NCBI GenBank assembly: GCA_964623265.1
Contig: CAZUTK010000100.1
Coordinates: forward strand, 1 to 7,052
Length of the DNA: 7,052 bases
Direction of reading: 5' to 3'
Source of the DNA: CAZUTK01 sp964623265
Lineage (GTDB): Bacteria; Electryoneota; B3-LCP
Below the pieces are notes generated by a model that saw nothing but the letters and a program-made list of their open reading frames with translations, searched no databases and had not been told where the DNA came from. Shown piece by piece: positions 1 through 6,680 of the stretch. Each line of letters opens with the position of its first letter. Position 1 is the first letter of the stretch. The translations under genes were made by a program, and so were the position numbers.

Positions 1-43
1 CAGGCGTTCGTCGAGGTTTTGAACGCGAGACGAAGCCGCAAGT

Positions 44-3000
44 TCACTTGATCAACACGATTTTTCGGGAGGTATGTTCGGCGTCAGCATTTAGTCGTAT
101 AAAATAGATTCCGGATGACAGTTTCGTTCCATCTAACCTCGCGGTATGATCTCCGGCGTTTTTCCAACCCTTCACCAGTAGCGTTGCCTCTCGCCCTTGC
201 AGATCGTAAACTTCCAGCTTCACAAATGCCGGTTTTATCAAGGAGTAGCGGATTATCGTCTGAGCGTTGAAGGGATTGGGGAAGTTTTGATCCAGGCGGA
301 ACGCTTCCGGGGCAAGGGATGGTTTTGCATCTTCGATGCCCACCCAGGAAGCGGATCCTGCGCCGCCGAATGCGCCCATATCGTTGCGGACTGTCCCGAG
401 AGAGGGATACAGTGCAAAACCAGGATTCTGTGGATCCTGTGGATCCTGGTCCTGCGCGGATGGATCTCCGGCGTCCACGCAAGGGGAGTCCTGCGAGAGC
501 TGATAAGGGCTGAACAGCCCCGGAACAAAATTTGGATCCAGGTCCAGATTCCCTTCGCCTTCCCAACCGCCCTGAATATCGCTGTATGTTATGGACGGTA
601 CCGCCATTCCACCCGCTGCAATTTGATTCGGAATGTTATCTCGGAAGATGCTGTTGCGGATCACGGGCAGCTGCGCACCGATGCTATAGAGTCCTCCTCC
701 GACGTTGCCGGTATTCGCAATGACCGTGTTGTTCACAAACTCTAAGCTGGAATTGAAGCAATACGCGCCTCCCCCGAATCCGTTCGCCGAGTTGTCGGAA
801 AGGACATTATTCCGGAAGATCCCACCGCTGAACCAAAAGGTCGCGGTTCCCCCGTTGGTTGCGGAATTGCCGCTGAATTCGTTCCCGCTGATCAGCGGAT
901 CGGATTGGTGCAAGTATAATGCTCCCCCGCTGACGGCGGTGTTGTTGCGGAATGCGGTGCCAGTGAGCACGGGTGAAGAGTTCTTACTGTAAAAAGCTCC
1001 GCCGGAAGTCGCCGAGCAGGACTCGATTCGACAGTGGGATATCTGCAGATTAGTGCTGTCGCAATAAACCGCCCCCCCTTCTGAATCTTCGCCGTTACCA
1101 TTGGCTTTGCCGTGAAGGAAAGAACAAAAAGCGAGGGATGAAGCGTCGGATGCCGTATGAAAATGCAGTCCCTGCCAACCGGTCTCCGGATTTACAGCAG
1201 TGAAGAAGACGGAATCTTCAGGAGTTCCTTCCGCAATCAAGGTGGCGTCCCTCATCACGGTCAATTTATAGGGTCCCTGAAAGAGAACCTGCACACCCGG
1301 TTCGATGCGCAGAGAACCGCCTTCAGGAATATAGATATCGCCGATGACGTTCATCGGGCTGTTCTGAATCGTCCAGGTGCCGGAGACTTCCGCGAAGGCG
1401 TAGTGGGGGTCATGAAGCGATAACGATGCCTGAGCTGTCTTGCCGTATGCGCCCAGGTTGATCCGGTCTCCATTGGGTTCCGGTTCCTGAGTGTAATCTG
1501 CCGAAGGATCCCCCGCATCAATGCAGGGGCTGTCTTCCGATCCTTGCAGCCAAAAACCGTAAGCATAACTCCCGACGGTGGATTGCAGATGGAAATTGTT
1601 CAGATTCGAAGCCACGAAGAGCGGATCCGCATCGAAGTTGCCGACGTCGGGCCAGCCGCCTTCGATGTCGCAGTAGGAGACGGCGGGTGCGGCGCTTCCG
1701 GAAAGGAGGATTGGATCGGGGGAGTTGCCCCAGAGAATGCTGTTTGTCAACAGGGGATCCGAGTCCTCGCAGTAGATGCCTCCGCCTAAGTCTGCGGTAT
1801 TATCGGCGATGGTGCATTGGTTGATCCTCGCTTGGGCTTGATCCACGCAGGCGATGGCGCCTCCCAACCGAGCGTTCGAGCCGTTGATGATGCAGTGCTC
1901 AAGGGTGAGATCGGTGCCGCTGCAATAGATCGCTCCCCCCAGATCAGCCTGCCCGCCTCCGGAAGCCAACCCATAGCGCAGATGACAGAAAGCGAGTCGG
2001 GACGAATCGGAAGCCTGCAGGAAACGGATTCCACCCCAACCTGAGTCCGGCTGCAAAGCGAAGAACTGGATCGGTTCTTCAACAGTACCGACGGCTTTCA
2101 GGCAGCCGTTTTCCAGAATGCGGAACGAATAATGCCCTTCGAATAGCACCAACACACCTGGATCAATCAGCAGTGTGGAATCCTGTGGAACGATGAGATC
2201 GCCTCGCACCCGATAGGGGCTGCCCGAGATCTCCCAATGTCCGGAAACCTCGCCGCTGACTTCTGTGCCCCCGCCCAGAGGCACGGCGAAATCCGCCAGA
2301 GCGGCGATGGCGGCTCGCGTGACATCAGCGGCAAATGCCATTTGATTGTTTTCAAGCAAGTCATAGATCGTATGATAGTAAGGATACGCAGCCCCTTGAA
2401 TGGAGAATGTAGCCGCCCAGCCCACTTGCCAGAAAGGGTAATGGTCCGAACTGGCGGAACCAGGGGCGAGAATGATGTTAGGTGATAGAGCCCCAGGCGT
2501 GAATGTGTAGGCTGCTTCCGCAATTTTCGCCGCCATCGCCTGCGAGGTGGGGTTGTTGTCCATAAGAATGGAGAGTCCAAAGGGAGGGTTTCCAGAACCG
2601 GCGAAAGAGATCATATCGTAGTTGAACGATCCAACGACGTGCGCCTGCTGGTTGACCAGGTTCTGGACGTAATCGAAGCTTCCGATCAACCCCTGTTCTT
2701 CTCCGGCGAAGGCGACAAAACGAATGGTTTTTTCGAAGTTATAAAGGGAGAGGATGCGCGCGCATTCGAGAACGCAAGCCGTTCCGGATCCGTTGTCATC
2801 GGCGCCGGGCGCGACGGGTTCGGGCGAATAAGGCTGTCCGGCGGTCGCATCGTAGTGAGCCGTAATGAAGAGGATGGAATCCGGATACACCATCCCGATT
2901 TTTTCTCCGATGACGTTGCGCTTGGTCTGCCCGCTGATGGTGAAACTGTCGAAATAAGCGTTCAATCCATAGCTCTGGAATCGGGATAAAATCCAATCCG

Positions 3001-3568
3001 CCGCTTGATCGCAATTGGTTGTGAACGTGTTGCGGGTGACGAAATCCTGCAGTGTCTGCAGGTTCTCGGTATAGATTTCTTCGGAAACCTGCGCGACGAT
3101 ATCTGCGACATAGGGGCTGAAGTCGTCCTGTCCGCAAGTCACCGCACCAACGGGGATTCCCGGCGGTGTTTTCGGCGTCAGGGGGATTTTCACCCATTCA
3201 GCGCGCAAAGCCGGTAGACGTCGCAGCTGTTCCGTCGAAGCCTGGATGATAAGGATATCCCCATCGTTGAATAAAATCGGAATGTCTTGCGGGATCTTTT
3301 TCGCCTCCTGCGGTGTCTGGAGCGTGAGCGCGAATAAGTCGCCGTGTCCGGCAAGAAATGGTAGCAAGCGCACCTCATCCGGCGCTGGGATGCCGGCGGG
3401 AATACCGAGGATCCACCAATCGCCGATTTGACCGTAATACTGGCAGCGATTCGGGGCAACGAGTCGTTCCATTCCAACTGCAGGACAGATCGCAGGAATA
3501 GAATCAACCGCCCAGCCGATCCGGCAGCACAGGAAAATACAGATAGAAATCATAGCGGAGTGCTTCAT
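44..3568 (-). CDS. Secreted M28 zinc peptidase with duplicated beta-helix and type IX-like sorting domain
   Basis: The product has 1174 residues counted from the ATG at 3568. A signal peptide (about 1-20, ending in GWA) is followed by a region of about 140 residues that may be a propeptide, then an M28 aminopeptidase-like domain (about 165-430). All expected metal and catalytic residues are present: H238 and D240 of HYD, D258 in GADDNGSG, catalytic E290 and ligand E291 in the GEEQGLIGS stretch, D318 in NYD, and H376 in SSDH. Members of the family are exopeptidases with two zinc ions. Residues about 441-1075 form a right-handed parallel beta-helix with nine GG-hydrophobic turns spaced about 25 residues apart. 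Residues 1086-1174 are a Por/FlgD-like C-terminal domain (QNFPNPFN, then SSGIYFIRL) typical of type IX cargo. The protein is probably exported to the cell surface or medium. The natural substrate cannot be read from the sequence. The reading frame can be extended to a TTG at 3592, but that site lies at the predicted transcription start. Confidence 0.93.
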   Translation of the reverse strand: MKHSAMISICIFLCCRIGWAVDSIPAICPAVGMERLVAPNRCQYYGQIGDWWILGIPAGIPAPDEVRLLPFLAGHGDLFALTLQTPQEAKKIPQDIPILFNDGDILIIQASTEQLRRLPALRAEWVKIPLTPKTPPGIPVGAVTCGQDDFSPYVADIVAQVSEEIYTENLQTLQDFVTRNTFTTNCDQAADWILSRFQSYGLNAYFDSFTISGQTKRNVIGEKIGMVYPDSILFITAHYDATAGQPYSPEPVAPGADDNGSGTACVLECARILSLYNFEKTIRFVAFAGEEQGLIGSFDYVQNLVNQQAHVVGSFNYDMISFAGSGNPPFGLSILMDNNPTSQAMAAKIAEAAYTFTPGALSPNIILAPGSASSDHYPFWQVGWAATFSIQGAAYPYYHTIYDLLENNQMAFAADVTRAAIAALADFAVPLGGGTEVSGEVSGHWEISGSPYRVRGDLIVPQDSTLLIDPGVLVLFEGHYSFRILENGCLKAVGTVEEPIQFFALQPDSGWGGIRFLQASDSSRLAFCHLRYGLASGGGQADLGGAIYCSGTDLTLEHCIINGSNARLGGAIACVDQAQARINQCTIADNTADLGGGIYCEDSDPLLTNSILWGNSPDPILLSGSAAPAVSYCDIEGGWPDVGNFDADPLFVASNLNNFHLQSTVGSYAYGFWLQGSEDSPCIDAGDPSADYTQEPEPNGDRINLGAYGKTAQASLSLHDPHYAFAEVSGTWTIQNSPMNVIGDIYIPEGGSLRIEPGVQVLFQGPYKLTVMRDATLIAEGTPEDSVFFTAVNPETGWQGLHFHTASDASSLAFCSFLHGKANGNGEDSEGGAVYCDSTNLQISHCRIESCSATSGGAFYSKNSSPVLTGTAFRNNTAVSGGALYLHQSDPLISGNEFSGNSATNGGTATFWFSGGIFRNNVLSDNSANGFGGGAYCFNSSLEFVNNTVIANTGNVGGGLYSIGAQLPVIRNSIFRDNIPNQIAAGGMAVPSITYSDIQGGWEGEGNLDLDPNFVPGLFSPYQLSQDSPCVDAGDPSAQDQDPQDPQNPGFALYPSLGTVRNDMGAFGGAGSASWVGIEDAKPSLAPEAFRLDQNFPNPFNAQTIIRYSLIKPAFVKLEVYDLQGREATLLVKGWKNAGDHTARLDGTKLSSGIYFIRLNADAEHTSRKIVLIK
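365..2248 (-). repeat. Internal duplication encoding the two beta-helix units of the M28 protein
   Basis: The encoded protein contains two homologous units, beginning at residues 441 and 728. Both open with VSG-x-W, run through GD-x-x-(I/V)P, a PGV-x-VLF strand and a GW-x-G turn to an ASD-x-S-x-LAFC motif. Both then enter GG(A/G)-x-Y turns: three in the first unit (residues 544, 569, 595) and six in the second (831, 856, 881, 906, 932, 957). Both close with a D-I-x-GGW...DP-x-FV element and DSPC(I/V)DAGDPSA. The different turn numbers suggest duplication followed by gain or loss of about 25-residue coils. The repeat is visible at protein level; nucleotide identity looks modest by eye. Confidence 0.8.
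424..450. repeat. Three-copy 9-bp tandem repeat in the M28 protein gene
   Basis: Three adjacent 9-bp units of the form GATYCTGTG, the last imperfect, encode a Q/D/P-rich linker (DQDPQDPQNP, about residues 1040-1049) just before the last beta-helix strands and the sorting domain. Because the unit is a multiple of three, slippage would change linker length without breaking the frame. Confidence 0.6.
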
Positions 3569-3574
3569 TATAGA

Positions 3575-3578
3575 CCTC
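3575..3578 (-). promoter_or_regulatory. Shine-Dalgarno site of the M28 peptidase gene
   Basis: The minus strand reads GAGG six bases before the ATG at 3568. This site decides the start: it favours that ATG, which opens directly into the signal peptide MKHSAMISICIFL, over the TTG at 3592. The TTG has no such site and would add eight polar residues in front of the signal. Confidence 0.65.
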
Positions 3579-3596
3579 GTGAAATGGTTCAATTAA

Positions 3597-3624
3597 ATTA
3601 AAGGATTCATCCAACAGGAGTCAA
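3597..3624 (-). promoter_or_regulatory. Candidate sigma70-like promoter of the M28 peptidase gene
   Basis: On the minus strand a -35 box TTGACT (complement of 3619-3624, 5 of 6 consensus bases) is separated by 16 bases from a -10 box TTTAAT (complement of 3597-3602, 5 of 6). Transcription would begin near 3590, giving a 5' leader of about 20 bases before the ATG at 3568. Assigned by consensus matching only; if this organism uses a Bacteroidota-type primary sigma factor the call could be wrong. Confidence 0.45.
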
Positions 3625-3936
3625 GGTTTTTCTAAGAGGTTGTTTTACACTAAAAAGAAACGGCGACGACGGGGCAAAGAAGTGGTATTCGGGTATTTGC
3701 AAAAAGACAAGAGTAAATGAGAATAGCTTTCAGGAGGGGGGGGAGAAAAAGTGAATCTGGAACTAAAGTTAATCTCGAGAGGTTTTTCTAAAAAAGCTCG
3801 GCTGATTCGAAATTAACAGCGGAGCCGATATTAAAAAAGGGCCGGTAAGAAACGGTATTTATGTATAAAAAAAAGCTAAAAATCTTCATCCAACTAAATG
3901 AAAAAATACTTATATTTATTAATTTAATGAATCAAA

Positions 3937-3956
3937 ATTGTTTACAATACAACAAT
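3937..3956. promoter_or_regulatory. Possible operator-like inverted repeat
   Basis: ATTGTT and AACAAT form perfect 6-bp arms around an 8-base centre, within the most AT-rich part of the divergent intergenic region. The size and spacing suit a dimeric regulator, but short AT-rich inverted repeats arise by chance easily and the centre is not symmetric. The call is weak. Confidence 0.2.
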
Positions 3957-4137
3957 CGAGGGGACTCTGCGTTCTATGCGGAAGTGTCAAGTTGTGCTGA
4001 ATGTGCCCGGTTGAAGATTGGATAAGGCGCCGCTAAACGGAAGTCTGAATTCATATGACGAGTGAAAAGGAAGTTGGATGTGACAAGCTTGCCCGGGCTT
4101 GATCGTATCCATTTATTTTAGAAAATAATTCGGGGCG

Positions 4138-4143
4138 AAAGGA
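4138..4143 (+). promoter_or_regulatory. Shine-Dalgarno site of the small lipoprotein gene
   Basis: AAAGGA lies eight bases upstream of the ATG at 4152, followed by an A-rich spacer. It is the clearest ribosome binding site among the plus-strand genes, which fits the expectation that a structural envelope lipoprotein is made in larger amounts than the enzymes downstream. Confidence 0.6.
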
Positions 4144-4151
4144 CTAAAAAA

Positions 4152-4745
4152 ATGAGTAAAAAGTTCACCATTATCGCAGTAGTTGCCGTCATCATGTTGA
4201 TGCTGGCAGGATGCGGGAAACCGCCTGAAACCGAAATTCAGAATGCCACCGCGGCTTTTAACGCGGCGAAAGCCGCCGAAGCCGAGCAGTATGCTCCAGA
4301 AGCATACCGCGCTGCGATGGACACTCTGAATGCAGCTATGGCTGCCAAGCAAGAGCAGGATTCCAAGTTTGCTCTGTTTAGAGGCTACGGCAAAGCCAAA
4401 GAATTGTATATCAAAGCCGAAGCCATGGCGAAAGATGCCGAAACAAGAGCAGCCGCTGAGAAAGAGAAGGTCAAGGCGCAGGTGACCGATATGCTGGCGC
4501 AGGCGCAAGCCGCGCTGACCGCCGCCAATGACGCCATCAAGAAGGCGCCGCGCGGCAAAGGCAGTCAAGCGGATATCGAGATGATGAAGAACGATCTGGC
4601 GACGGCACAAGCCGGTTATGACGATGCGATGAACGATTTCAATGCGGGAAAATACCTCGCGGCGAAAACAAAAGTTCAGGTCGTCATAGACAAAGCTAAC
4701 AGCATCGTCAACGAGATCCAGACGGCGACCGCCAAGAAAAAGTAA
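4152..4745 (+). CDS. Small alanine-rich helical lipoprotein with lysine C-terminus
   Basis: The product has 197 residues. A lipoprotein signal ends in the lipobox LAGC (Cys21) and would be cut by signal peptidase II; residue +2 is Gly, so by E. coli rules the lipoprotein would go to the outer membrane. The mature part is almost entirely predicted helix, rich in Ala, Lys and Glu, in the style of DUF4398-like lipoproteins: helices about 28-66 and 72-131, a basic Pro/Gly break (PRGKGS, 133-138), then helices 140-190. It ends in KKK. Residues 21-100 match residues 22-101 of the next protein without gaps, with about 30 identities by hand count, including CxKPP, YRxA and LFRxY. No enzymatic motif is visible. 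It may be structural, possibly linked to peptidoglycan through its terminal lysine as in Braun lipoprotein; that is inference from the tail and from the transpeptidase neighbours. Confidence 0.9.
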   Translation: MSKKFTIIAVVAVIMLMLAGCGKPPETEIQNATAAFNAAKAAEAEQYAPEAYRAAMDTLNAAMAAKQEQDSKFALFRGYGKAKELYIKAEAMAKDAETRAAAEKEKVKAQVTDMLAQAQAALTAANDAIKKAPRGKGSQADIEMMKNDLATAQAGYDDAMNDFNAGKYLAAKTKVQVVIDKANSIVNEIQTATAKKK

Positions 4746-4770
4746 GGAAGGTATCAGTCGAAATGAGATC

Positions 4771-4806
4771 GGGAAGAAGGGTCGCCGCGCGGCGACCCTT
4801 CTTCCC
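4771..4806 (+). terminator. Perfect long hairpin between the two paralogous lipoprotein genes
   Basis: The arms GGGAAGAAGGGTCGCC (4771-4786) and its exact reverse complement (4791-4806) give a 16-bp stem with a GCGC centre; the whole 36 bases are a perfect palindrome. It starts 26 bases after the stop of the small lipoprotein gene. No T-run follows on the plus strand and no matching run lies on the other side, so it is not a textbook intrinsic terminator. It may be a partial terminator or a 3' stabilising hairpin that sets more of the first lipoprotein than of the downstream enzymes. Confidence 0.6.
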
Positions 4807-4864
4807 AGTTGCTAAGCGATTGCCGCTTCGTGACCCGGAGATCTGAAAAACGGAAATCCCCATT

Positions 4865-5941
4865 ATGCCTCATCACCGCCCGAACGCAGGATTTCTTTTC
4901 ATATTTTTGACACTGTTCTTGATAAGCTGCCAGAAACCCCCTTTAACTACATTGAGCAACGCGCGCGCAGCGCTGGACTCCGCCTCCGCCGCCGGTGCGC
5001 TTCGGTATGCGGAAAAACCCTACCGGGAGGCGGAAGCCACGTTGCAGAAAGGATGGTTGGAAGTCGGCCGCCAGAACGGGCGCATCGGACTGTTTCGCAA
5101 TTATCGCCTTGCCGATTCGCTTTTAACCCGTGTGATCATTCTCGCGGATTCGGCGGCGCGGCTGGCGCGTGAACGGGCGCAGGAATCCCTGGCGCTTGCG
5201 CAGAGTGAAACGGATGCGCTTCGCAATGAGTTGGCAACCTGGAGGGAAGCGCTGAATGGATCGCTCGTCATCTACAAAGCGGAACAGATCTGGTCCGAAG
5301 CGGACCTGAGTTTGAAGATGAGCGACCGCCTGATCCTGGAGCGAGAATATGAGGCGGCGCTTCAAGCGGTCTCAAACGGCAGAGAGGCGCTCGTCCGTCT
5401 GGGAGACTTGCTGACGGAATATGCCAACGATGTAGCGAATCAGAAGAAGGACTGGAACCGCTGGGTCAGGGAGACTCTGGAAGAGTCTCGTGTCGGCAAA
5501 GGTTACGCGGTGATCGTGGATAAAACGGCGCACAAAGTCTACCTGGTGAAGAATGGAAGCCTCTTCAAAATGTATAATTGCGAAGTGGGGCATAATTCGG
5601 CTCGGCAGAAGATGTTCGCCGGTGACGGTGCGACGCCGGAAGGTAAATATAAAGTCGTAAAGTCGAAGCAAAACGGAAGCAAATATTACAAAGCGCTATT
5701 GCTGGATTTCCCCAATTCCACGGATCGAAGGAGATTCCAGGAGAACAAAGCTCGTGGCTTGATATCGTCGCGGGCTCGCATCGGAGCTAACATTGAAATC
5801 CACGGAGGCGGCGGTTTGGATCGGGATTGGACGGATGGCTGCGTGGCGCTGACCAACAGTGATATGGACAGTATTATGAAGTATGTGGGTGTGGGGACGC
5901 CGGTGACCATTGTGCGAAAATCGGAGCAGTTTCCGCCGTGA
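4865..5941 (+). CDS. Lipoprotein with YkuD L,D-transpeptidase domain
   Basis: The product has 358 residues. The signal ends in the lipobox LISC (Cys22, +2 Gln), implying lipid anchoring, probably to the outer membrane. Residues 22-205 are helical and paralogous to the small lipoprotein encoded upstream. Residues about 211-351 are a YkuD domain: opening strands YAVIVDKTAHKVYLVKNG (214-231), ATPEGKYKV (256-264), IEIHG with His313, and WTDGCVAL with the candidate catalytic Cys326. YkuD enzymes form a thioacyl intermediate on this cysteine and transfer peptide stems to diaminopimelate (3-3 cross-links) or to lipoprotein lysines. The canonical S-x-GC-x-R motif is here T-D-G-C-V-A, lacking the usual arginine; I recall similar D-G-C-(I/V)-A forms as a subgroup of the superfamily, so this need not mean loss of activity. 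The ribosome binding site is weak and the leader carries the long hairpin. The exact reaction is not determinable from sequence. Confidence 0.9.
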   Translation: MPHHRPNAGFLFIFLTLFLISCQKPPLTTLSNARAALDSASAAGALRYAEKPYREAEATLQKGWLEVGRQNGRIGLFRNYRLADSLLTRVIILADSAARLARERAQESLALAQSETDALRNELATWREALNGSLVIYKAEQIWSEADLSLKMSDRLILEREYEAALQAVSNGREALVRLGDLLTEYANDVANQKKDWNRWVRETLEESRVGKGYAVIVDKTAHKVYLVKNGSLFKMYNCEVGHNSARQKMFAGDGATPEGKYKVVKSKQNGSKYYKALLLDFPNSTDRRRFQENKARGLISSRARIGANIEIHGGGGLDRDWTDGCVALTNSDMDSIMKYVGVGTPVTIVRKSEQFPP

Positions 5942-5993
5942 GCTTTTCTCATTGCAGGAATACGGCTATCACCCTTCATTTGGATGATGTTGC

Positions 5994-6674
5994 ATGTCAG
6001 AGACGGAAACGATGACATTCATGAAGCATCGAATTTGGCTGTTCGTCGGCGCTGCGGCTCTGCTGGTAAGTCTCACGATCTTTTTTTTAGGCTATTCAGC
6101 ACGGACGCAGGAGGACCGGCGGAGTAGCAGCATCTCATGGAGCGATACATCTTTCGCAGCGCTGCCGAAAGATCCCAAGGCGGCTCAGAAAGAATTGCAA
6201 CGCCTGCAGAAAGCACTGGAAAAAATCACCCCTTCCAGACCCTACATCGTCATAGATACACATGCCAACAAAGCCTATTTGCGAACTGCGGATTCCATCT
6301 GGATTGAAGCGACTTGTTCCACCGGATCCGGAGGCGTCCTGGTGGACAGTCTGACAGGGCGCAAGTGGATCTTCAATACTCCGCACGGTGCATTCAAGAT
6401 CAACAGCAAGCTGCGCGATCCCTGGTGGCGAAAACCCGATTGGGCTTACATCGAGGAGAATGAAGAGATCCCCAAGGATCCCAGCCAGCGCTACGATCCT
6501 GAAATGCTGGGGGAATACGCGATGGGATTCGGGGATGGATACTTCATCCATGGGACGATTTATGAGCGGTTGCTGGGCATCAGCGTGACGCACGGTTGCG
6601 TCCGTCTGGGTTCGGATGAATTGAAGCGCTTTTATGATAAAGTTCCCATCGGCACTCCGGTATTCATCTTCTGA
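5994..6674 (+). CDS. Membrane-anchored L,D-transpeptidase (YkuD domain)
   Basis: The product has 226 residues from the ATG at 5994. A transmembrane segment (about 14-33) with KHR before it predicts an N-in inner-membrane anchor and a periplasmic catalytic part. A short charged linker with a probable helix (about 60-78) leads into the YkuD domain (83-226): PYIVIDTHANKAYL, the TPHGAFKI strand (129-136), IHGT with His186, and SVTHGCVRL (197-205), which contains the complete S-x-H-G-C-x-R signature with catalytic Cys202 and Arg204. This is the canonical active site for 3-3 peptidoglycan cross-linking or for lipoprotein attachment. It starts 52 bases after the preceding gene, so cotranscription is likely. 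The start is uncertain: in-frame ATGs at 6012 and 6021 are equally possible and none has a strong ribosome binding site; all keep the membrane segment. Confidence 0.92.
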   Translation: MSETETMTFMKHRIWLFVGAAALLVSLTIFFLGYSARTQEDRRSSSISWSDTSFAALPKDPKAAQKELQRLQKALEKITPSRPYIVIDTHANKAYLRTADSIWIEATCSTGSGGVLVDSLTGRKWIFNTPHGAFKINSKLRDPWWRKPDWAYIEENEEIPKDPSQRYDPEMLGEYAMGFGDGYFIHGTIYERLLGISVTHGCVRLGSDELKRFYDKVPIGTPVFIF

Positions 6675-6680
6675 CGAATC

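Larger units (their letters stand above)
3569..4151. other. Long AT-rich divergent intergenic region
   Basis: About 580 bases separate the divergent peptidase and lipoprotein genes. The stretch is clearly richer in A and T than the coding regions, most strongly at 3855-3960. It contains the candidate peptidase promoter at its left end, a purine tract with eight consecutive G (3732-3750), a 12-base direct repeat AGGTTTTTCTAA at 3624-3635 and 3780-3791, and a short inverted repeat at 3937-3956. I see no recognisable RNA family, tRNA or convincing protein. Two small open frames (3751-3816 and 3861-4025) are not supported well enough to call. A promoter for the plus-strand genes must lie here, but no box pair stands out. 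Confidence 0.6.

Noticed and set aside
4..26. A 6-bp stem (GCGTTC/GAACGC) with an 11-base loop just past the end of the peptidase gene.
   Set aside because: It is a short stem with a long loop, and the bases that would hold a U-tract on the minus strand lie outside the window, so a terminator cannot be supported.
84..3507. Many overlapping open frames on both strands inside the M28 peptidase gene, some over 100 codons.
   Set aside because: They lie inside a gene with intact domains throughout, show no protein-like domains of their own and are shadows of the real frame.
3566..3571. Perfect TATAAT on the minus strand overlapping the start codon of the peptidase gene.
   Set aside because: It overlaps the start codon and its only -35-like partner (TTGAAC) is 14 bases away, too close; the pair further upstream is better.
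3569..3592. Upstream TTG start at 3592 for the M28 peptidase gene, giving 1182 residues.
   Set aside because: It lacks a ribosome binding site, lies at the predicted transcription start and would put eight polar residues before the signal peptide. The ATG at 3568 has GAGG at good spacing.
3751..3816. A 21-codon GTG frame preceded by a purine-rich AGGAGG-like tract, which could be a leader peptide.
   Set aside because: The AGGAGG is 13 bases from the GTG, too far for a normal site; the frame is short, with no recognisable content and no attenuator structure after it.
3861..4025. A 54-codon open frame on the plus strand (starts MYKKKLKIFI, contains a CAEC motif).
   Set aside because: There is no clear ribosome binding site. 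The first half simply reads the AT-rich core as Lys/Ile/Asn codons, and the composition changes abruptly midway, so it looks like a chance frame.
4080..4127. Possible promoter boxes (GTGACA, TTGATC, TATTTT) upstream of the small lipoprotein gene.
   Set aside because: No pair combines good boxes with 16-18 base spacing, so I do not assign a promoter.
4113..4610. A 165-codon minus-strand frame opposite the small lipoprotein gene.
   Set aside because: It is the reverse of alanine-rich codons; the plus-strand frame has a lipobox, a ribosome binding site and a paralogue next door.
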